Positions 6,808 through 9,798 of a stretch of DNA of 9,798 nt are shown here, in pieces; positions within the stretch are counted from its first letter, which is position 1, and each line of letters opens with the position of its first letter. The notes beneath the pieces were generated by a model. That model saw only the letters and a program-made list of their open reading frames with translations, did no database searches and was not told the origin of the DNA. The position numbers and the translations under genes are program-made. Origin of the DNA: Bacteroidota bacterium (GTDB lineage: Bacteria > Bacteroidota > Bacteroidia > Bacteroidales > VadinHA17); contig JAKLFN010000073.1 in assembly GCA_022711195.1 (NCBI GenBank), forward strand, positions 1-9,798, read 5' to 3'.

Positions 6808-7727
6808 TGAATTTTATGCAAAGGATAAAAAGAAGCCTTCTGATATTTACATTCATCTTTTTTGCTATACATGCGGCAATAGCCCAGGATGAGGGCCTGA
6901 ATAATATCATAAGCCCTGGCGCCGGACTCGAAAAACTTGCAGATGGATTTCTTTTCACCGAGGGGCCCACAGCCGACACAAAGGGAAATGTGTGGTTCAC
7001 CGACCAGCCGAACAACCGGATTATCCAGTGGAATGAAGGATCAGGCTTTTCTGTCTTTCTTGAACCTGCAGGCCGGGCTAACGGGCTGGCCCTCGATAAA
7101 GAAGGAAACATCTGGGCATGTGCCGACGAGAAGACAGAGATATGGCGTATTTCTCCTGAAAAGAAAATTGAAATTATCGCAGGAAGCTTTGACGGGAAGC
7201 TCTTCAACGGGCCCAATGATCTCTGGATAAGCCCTACCGGGGGTCTCTATTTTACAGATCCGTTCTACAGGCGCAACTGGTGGACATATACACAGATGCC
7301 CCAGGAAAAAATGAGGGTTTACCACCTCTCTGCCGATCATAAAAGAATTACCGTTGCGGCCGACGACCTGTTGCAGCCTAACGGAATTGTCGGCTCTCCG
7401 GACGGAAAATCGTTATATGTTGCGGATATCAGAGCTAACAAGACCTGGGTATATACGATCAATCCCGACGGGACCCTCACGGGAAAAAAGCTATTCTGCG
7501 AGCTGGGTTCCGATGGTATGACTATAGATTCGAAAGGCAACATCTACCTCACCGGTAAAGGAGTGACCGTTTTCGATAAAACAGGTAAAAAGCTTGGGAA
7601 TATTGCTGTTCCGGAGAGCTGGACCGCCAATGTATGTTTCGGCGGCAAAAACCGCAAGATCCTCTATATCACGGCCAGTAAGGGGTTTTACAGTATAAGG
7701 CTAAGGGTGAAGGGTACGGCAGGTTGA
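6807..7727 (+). CDS. Secreted SMP-30/gluconolactonase/LRE-family protein
   Basis: The 306-residue protein is a six-bladed beta-propeller lactonase-like enzyme of the SMP-30/gluconolactonase family (PF08450). A Sec signal peptide (1-26: positive MQRIKRS, hydrophobic LLIFTFIFFAIHA, then AIA before Gln27) predicts a periplasmic location. Candidate divalent-metal ligands fit the family: Glu52 in FTEGPTA, Asn137 in NGPNDLW, Asn192 in PNGIV and Asp207 in LYVAD. Repeated blade motifs with DxxGNxW/Y are seen at 57-64, 97-104 and 240-248. Members hydrolyse aldonolactones such as gluconolactone to the acid. Translation begins within the stop codon of the aldo/keto reductase (TAATG), pointing to translational coupling and a shared pathway, with the reductase possibly making the lactone (inference). 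An internal Met at residue 4 is an alternative start. Confidence 0.93.
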   Translation: MNFMQRIKRSLLIFTFIFFAIHAAIAQDEGLNNIISPGAGLEKLADGFLFTEGPTADTKGNVWFTDQPNNRIIQWNEGSGFSVFLEPAGRANGLALDKEGNIWACADEKTEIWRISPEKKIEIIAGSFDGKLFNGPNDLWISPTGGLYFTDPFYRRNWWTYTQMPQEKMRVYHLSADHKRITVAADDLLQPNGIVGSPDGKSLYVADIRANKTWVYTINPDGTLTGKKLFCELGSDGMTIDSKGNIYLTGKGVTVFDKTGKKLGNIAVPESWTANVCFGGKNRKILYITASKGFYSIRLRVKGTAG

Positions 7728-7835
7728 TAATATTTCTCTTTCGGTCAGTAATTCACTATATGGAGTACGATATAATGAAACCGTTCAACGGATAGCCAAT
7801 GCCGTAATTAAGTAGGCTTTAATTAACCTTACATT
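7728..7835. other. Gap between the lactonase and FISUMP genes, with a small A+T palindrome
   Basis: This 108-base gap has no coding potential that I can support. TAATTAA (7805-7811) and TTAATTA (7819-7825) form a 7-bp inverted repeat with a 7-base loop just before the FISUMP gene. No U-run follows it, so it does not look like an intrinsic terminator; it could be a weak protein-binding site or chance in A+T-rich DNA. No convincing -7 element is seen. Confidence 0.3.
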
Positions 7836-8441
7836 ATGAGAGAAATAATTATTGCTCTTAACCTGATGTTTCTGACCATGGTCTGTTTTCCGCAGGAAAA
7901 AGGGACATTCCTTGATTCACGTGACGGGAAAATCTATAAAACAGTAAAAATAGGCGGACAAACATGGTTGGCTGAAAACCTCGCATTCAGACCGGTTGAT
8001 GGTGTTGTTCATATATTAAATGACGACACTGCAAATATTAAACAATTCGGATACTTATATGATTGGGAAACTGCTGTCAGAATGGCTCCTGCGGGCTGGC
8101 ATCTGCCGACAAATATGGAGATTGACACATTAATAAAATATATAAACAGGGTATACAATCCTAATCCTTTTGATGCTTTAGTCAAAGGAGGCAGCAGTGG
8201 TTTCGATGCTTTGTTTGGCGGATCCCGGATTGTAGGAGAGTATGGTCCCAGGGGCTACGTGGTAAACAATGGCGTGTTTAAAAATGACGGATTAGTGCAA
8301 TTCTGGACTTCCAAAAAAACAATGATCCTTGCAGACGCTTTCTTCTGCCAGATTTTTGGATTAAGTGAAAAAGACAAGCGGATTTTTACAGGAAATTCAT
8401 ATTATAAGAGCTGTCATTATATAAGACTTATTAAGGATTGA
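7836..8441 (+). CDS. Exported FISUMP (Fibrobacter succinogenes major paralogous domain) protein
   Basis: This 201-residue protein is an exported single-domain member of the FISUMP family (TIGR02145 type). A hydrophobic signal (about 2-18) ends in VCFPQEKG; the sequence before Cys17 (TMV) is a poor lipobox, so a secreted form is preferred over a lipoprotein. The domain opens with FLDSRDGKIYKTVKIGGQTWLAENLAF (25-51), the hallmark of the family. It continues with FGYLYDWETA (71-80), APAGWHLPT (84-92) with a following D-T-L, FDALFGGSR (123-131), FWTSK (156-160) and a terminal IRLIKD, the usual family end. The function is not established; members are surface or secreted proteins found in many paralogues in Fibrobacter and Bacteroidota. 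It begins the more A+T-rich end of the window and has no close functional neighbour. Confidence 0.87.
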   Translation: MREIIIALNLMFLTMVCFPQEKGTFLDSRDGKIYKTVKIGGQTWLAENLAFRPVDGVVHILNDDTANIKQFGYLYDWETAVRMAPAGWHLPTNMEIDTLIKYINRVYNPNPFDALVKGGSSGFDALFGGSRIVGEYGPRGYVVNNGVFKNDGLVQFWTSKKTMILADAFFCQIFGLSEKDKRIFTGNSYYKSCHYIRLIKD

Positions 8442-8546
8442 AATCATTGACGTTATGCATTTTAAGATCCTGCTAAATACCCCTTGCGGAGCCCTGTGTA
8501 ACAAAACGGATACAGACTAACAGGAGTTATCCTACGGAGAAATCCA

Positions 8547-8644
8547 TTAACCGCAAAGAACGCAGAGAATTACGCCAGGAACGCAAAGTTTTATTTATCT
8601 GCTATTTGACTTTGCGTCTTTTACTTTGTGTGCTTTGCGGTTAA
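8547..8644. repeat. Long imperfect inverted repeat made of CGCAAAG units
   Basis: The ends are perfect 12-base inverted repeats, TTAACCGCAAAG (8547-8558) and CTTTGCGGTTAA (8633-8644). The inner ends are also perfect, ACGCAAAG (8581-8588) against CTTTGCGT (8610-8617). The left arm holds four CGCAAAG-like units (8552, 8561, 8573, 8582, with the middle two degenerate) at spacings of 9, 12 and 9. The right arm holds three inverted units (8610, 8624 and 8633). The left arm is about 42 bases, the right about 35 and the loop about 21. I know similar CGCAAAG-type hairpins as dispersed intergenic repeats in Bacteroidota and other phyla. It may act as a mobile hairpin repeat or mRNA-end structure. No transposase is nearby. 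Confidence 0.8.
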
Positions 8645-8870
8645 AAAAAGTTTTAAAGTTCTCTTCTTTTTCTGTCTTTCTGTTAATGCTAATATTGGAA
8701 AGCTTCCCAAACCGCGGCATTGCCCTTCATGGATCTGTACATACTGGCCGGTTTTGCGGATCCGGGCTGAAACTTTATTTAAGGTGTCCGATTATATTTT
8801 GAAGTGATTCTGTTATTTCTGAACTTTAATGCCAGAAGCTTATTTTCAAAAACGGAATGAAAATGACCAG

Positions 8871-8882
8871 AAAGAGCTCTTT
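8871..8882. repeat. 12-bp perfect palindrome upstream of the methyltransferase gene
   Basis: AAAGAGCTCTTT is its own reverse complement and is followed by an A-rich tract, 73 bases before the ATG at 8955. It could be a dimer-binding operator, but no regulator gene is adjacent and a chance palindrome is possible. Confidence 0.35.
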
Positions 8883-8954
8883 TAAAAATAACCATACCGA
8901 AACCGTCATTCAAAGCAGGTAAAAAAATAACAAACAAATATAACCGGACGAAAA

Positions 8955-9488
8955 ATGGAGAGCACTCTTTTAACCGGATTGATCCTGATTTCACCTATCC
9001 TGTTAATCCGTTTCCTGCTTACATCGTTCCTTGGCAAGGAAGCTCTAAAACGGGCAGCGTTCTTTCCTCCAACGGAAGGGTTTGAAAGAATTGCTTATCT
9101 GATTAATATCCTGACTACTTTCGCACTTTTAATTCTTCCCTTCTTCTTAAGGATCAGATCACGGGGATTTTTGCTCATTTCAGGAACCTGTCTGCTTATA
9201 ACAGCTTTAATCTTCTATATTGTTTCGATCATCCAGTTTGCAAGACCTGACAGTTCCGGGCTCAGGGTATCAGGACTTTATAGGATATCCCGAAACCCGA
9301 TGTATGTTGGTTTCTTCCTTTATTTCCTGGCCTGTTGTATTCTGACTGGTTCATGGCTGCTTTTTATTGTATTAGTGATTTTTCAGGTTTCAGTACATTT
9401 TCTGATAATCTCTGAAGAGAGATGGTGCAAGACACAATTTGGACAGGCTTACATTGACTATTTTGGAAAAGTCAGACGATATATATAA
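8955..9488 (+). CDS. Membrane methyltransferase-like protein (PEMT/ICMT family)
   Basis: This 177-residue integral membrane protein matches the phospholipid/isoprenylcysteine methyltransferase superfamily (PF04191 or PF04140 type). Hydrophobic segments fit at about 5-25, 46-65, 71-95 and 115-150. The SAM-binding C-terminal signature is complete: GLYRISRNPMYVG (107-119), then His148, the acidic pair Glu154-Glu155, and QFGQAYIDYFGKVRRYI (161-177), whose FG, Tyr and Arg-Arg pattern is diagnostic. Bacterial members methylate mostly unknown lipid or thiol substrates, and prenylated CaaX proteins are not expected, so ICMT is only a family label. The gene stands alone between two structured intergenic elements and is visibly A+T-rich; no partner is encoded nearby. 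The start at 8955 lacks a clear Shine-Dalgarno site. Confidence 0.86.
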   Translation: MESTLLTGLILISPILLIRFLLTSFLGKEALKRAAFFPPTEGFERIAYLINILTTFALLILPFFLRIRSRGFLLISGTCLLITALIFYIVSIIQFARPDSSGLRVSGLYRISRNPMYVGFFLYFLACCILTGSWLLFIVLVIFQVSVHFLIISEERWCKTQFGQAYIDYFGKVRRYI

Positions 9489-9525
9489 ATAAAATAACTA
9501 TAAATACAAGTTATGGGCAAGCCAC

Positions 9526-9556
9526 TATCAATATGACAGTTACGTGTATATTGATA
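9526..9556. repeat. Hairpin 1: 9-bp perfect inverted repeat
   Basis: TATCAATAT (9526-9534) pairs exactly with ATATTGATA (9548-9556) across a 13-base loop, 38 bases after the methyltransferase stop. The stem is A+T-rich and is followed by AAAAATT rather than a T-run on the + strand, so it is not a classic terminator. Confidence 0.5.
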
Positions 9557-9597
9557 AAAATTCTGCACCCTTGACAATTTAACCATGACAAGAAAAC

Positions 9598-9632
9598 TTT
9601 GTGCTTTCTATCGGGACTTGCCCGCGCACAAA
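9598..9632. repeat. Hairpin 2: nested 7-bp and 4-bp stems
   Basis: TTTGTGC (9598-9604) pairs with GCACAAA (9626-9632), and inside it CGGG (9612-9615) pairs with CCCG (9621-9624) around the loop ACTTG. The internal loop is lopsided (7 bases against 1). CTTGCCC at 9617-9623 is also the reverse complement of GGGCAAG at 9515-9521, so an alternative long-range pairing exists. Confidence 0.45.
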
Positions 9633-9655
9633 AATTTTAAAAACAGCTTTGTGGT

Positions 9656-9721
9656 AAATTGCACACATTTGCAAGCCACACAGCCCAACACACCACCAAA
9701 GCTTGCAAAAGAGTGCAATTT
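9656..9721. repeat. Hairpin 3: two stacked perfect stems (9 bp and 8 bp)
   Basis: AAATTGCAC (9656-9664) pairs with GTGCAATTT (9713-9721) and, after a symmetrical 4-by-4 internal loop, TTGCAAGC (9669-9676) pairs with GCTTGCAA (9701-9708), leaving a 24-base loop. A competing pairing, AGCTTTGTGGT (9645-9655) with ACCACCAAAGCT (9692-9703), holds 11 pairs with one bulge and would break the inner stem. It resembles palindromic repeats I recall from Bacteroidota intergenic or cassette-like DNA, but that recollection is not proof. Confidence 0.65.
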
Positions 9722-9798
9722 GAGCTAACGTTAAATCGACATATGCTTGCATCAAATCCATTGTTCAATTAAAAGACCTAAACCAATTATTCGTATTT

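Larger units (their letters stand above)
8442..8954. other. Non-coding stretch between the FISUMP and methyltransferase genes
   Basis: These 513 bases contain no ORF that I would call a gene. A long hairpin repeat of CGCAAAG units occupies 8547-8644. A perfect 12-base palindrome, AAAGAGCTCTTT, is at 8871-8882, about 70 bases before the next gene. TATATTTT at 8793-8800 resembles a -7 element but would leave a leader of about 150 bases. The remaining sequence could be decayed coding DNA; I could not recognise a protein in any frame. Confidence 0.6.
9489..9798. other. Terminal non-coding region with three successive hairpins
   Basis: No gene is supported in the last 310 bases. Positions 9526-9721 contain three hairpins in a row (listed separately). 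Outside them are heptamers ATTTAAC (9577-9583) and GTTAAAT (9730-9736), which are mutual reverse complements and match integron inverse-core and core patterns, though their placement is asymmetric. The final 60 bases are A+T-rich and show nothing I can name. Confidence 0.5.

Noticed and set aside
8452..8458. GTTATGC as an integron core site bounding a methyltransferase cassette
   Set aside because: It does not fit GTTRRRY (T at the fifth position), and no palindromic arm precedes it.
8779..8994. 71-residue open frame on the - strand
   Set aside because: It overlaps the start of the methyltransferase gene on the opposite strand and has no recognisable domain or plausible start signals.
9577..9736. 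Calling 9577-9736 a definite integron attC site
   Set aside because: The core-like heptamers exist, but 72 bases separate the left one from hairpin 3 and only 8 bases separate the right one. True attC sites are near-symmetric. A 7-bp inverted match is expected by chance within a 300-base A+T-rich region, and no integrase or second site is in the window.
9579..9761. 60-residue open frame on the - strand
   Set aside because: It lies over the hairpin region, overlaps all of hairpin 3, and its translation resembles no protein domain; the openness reflects the repeat sequence.

Overview
The window reads as a chromosomal segment of a Bacteroidota bacterium, most likely Bacteroidales-like (inference). 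Reasons: a CreD gene next to a small winged-helix regulator; a lipoprotein signal peptidase with the extra glycine-rich loop usual in Bacteroidota; a FISUMP-type (Fibrobacter succinogenes major paralogous domain) exported protein; almost no Shine-Dalgarno sequences; and at least one TAnnTTTG-type -7 promoter element. No rRNA, tRNA, insertion sequence or CRISPR array was seen.

Layout. (1) Positions 1-1764, + strand: the end of a small membrane protein, a 98-residue winged-helix regulator that overlaps it by 4 bases, and creD, with a palindromic operator-like element in the 52-base regulator-creD gap. (2) 1814-3531, + strand: lspA (signal peptidase II), whose start codon lies in a perfect 13-bp inverted repeat, then a long-chain polyprenyl diphosphate synthase with its own -7 element. 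(3) 3538-4830, - strand: a Spinster-like MFS transporter, convergent with the synthase and only 6 bases from it. (4) 4966-7727, + strand: a probable operon of a CoA-binding protein, a hotdog acyl-CoA thioesterase, a Tat-exported aldo/keto reductase and a secreted SMP-30/gluconolactonase-family protein; the last two are joined by a 1-base TAATG overlap. (5) 7836-9798: a visibly more A+T-rich, loosely packed accessory-looking stretch with a FISUMP protein, a long hairpin repeat built of CGCAAAG units, a PEMT/ICMT-type membrane methyltransferase, and a 3' intergenic region with three successive hairpins.

How the genes may work together. Regions 1 and 2 are envelope and quinone-lipid housekeeping genes. 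In region 4 the reductase and lactonase suggest oxidation of a sugar or similar aldose to a lactone outside the cytoplasm, followed by hydrolysis; the CoA-binding protein and thioesterase may be a separate acyl-CoA function sharing the transcript. I see no clearly new multi-gene system. The best leads are cis elements: the creD operator, the lspA start hairpin, and the two structured intergenic elements at 8547-8644 and 9526-9736.
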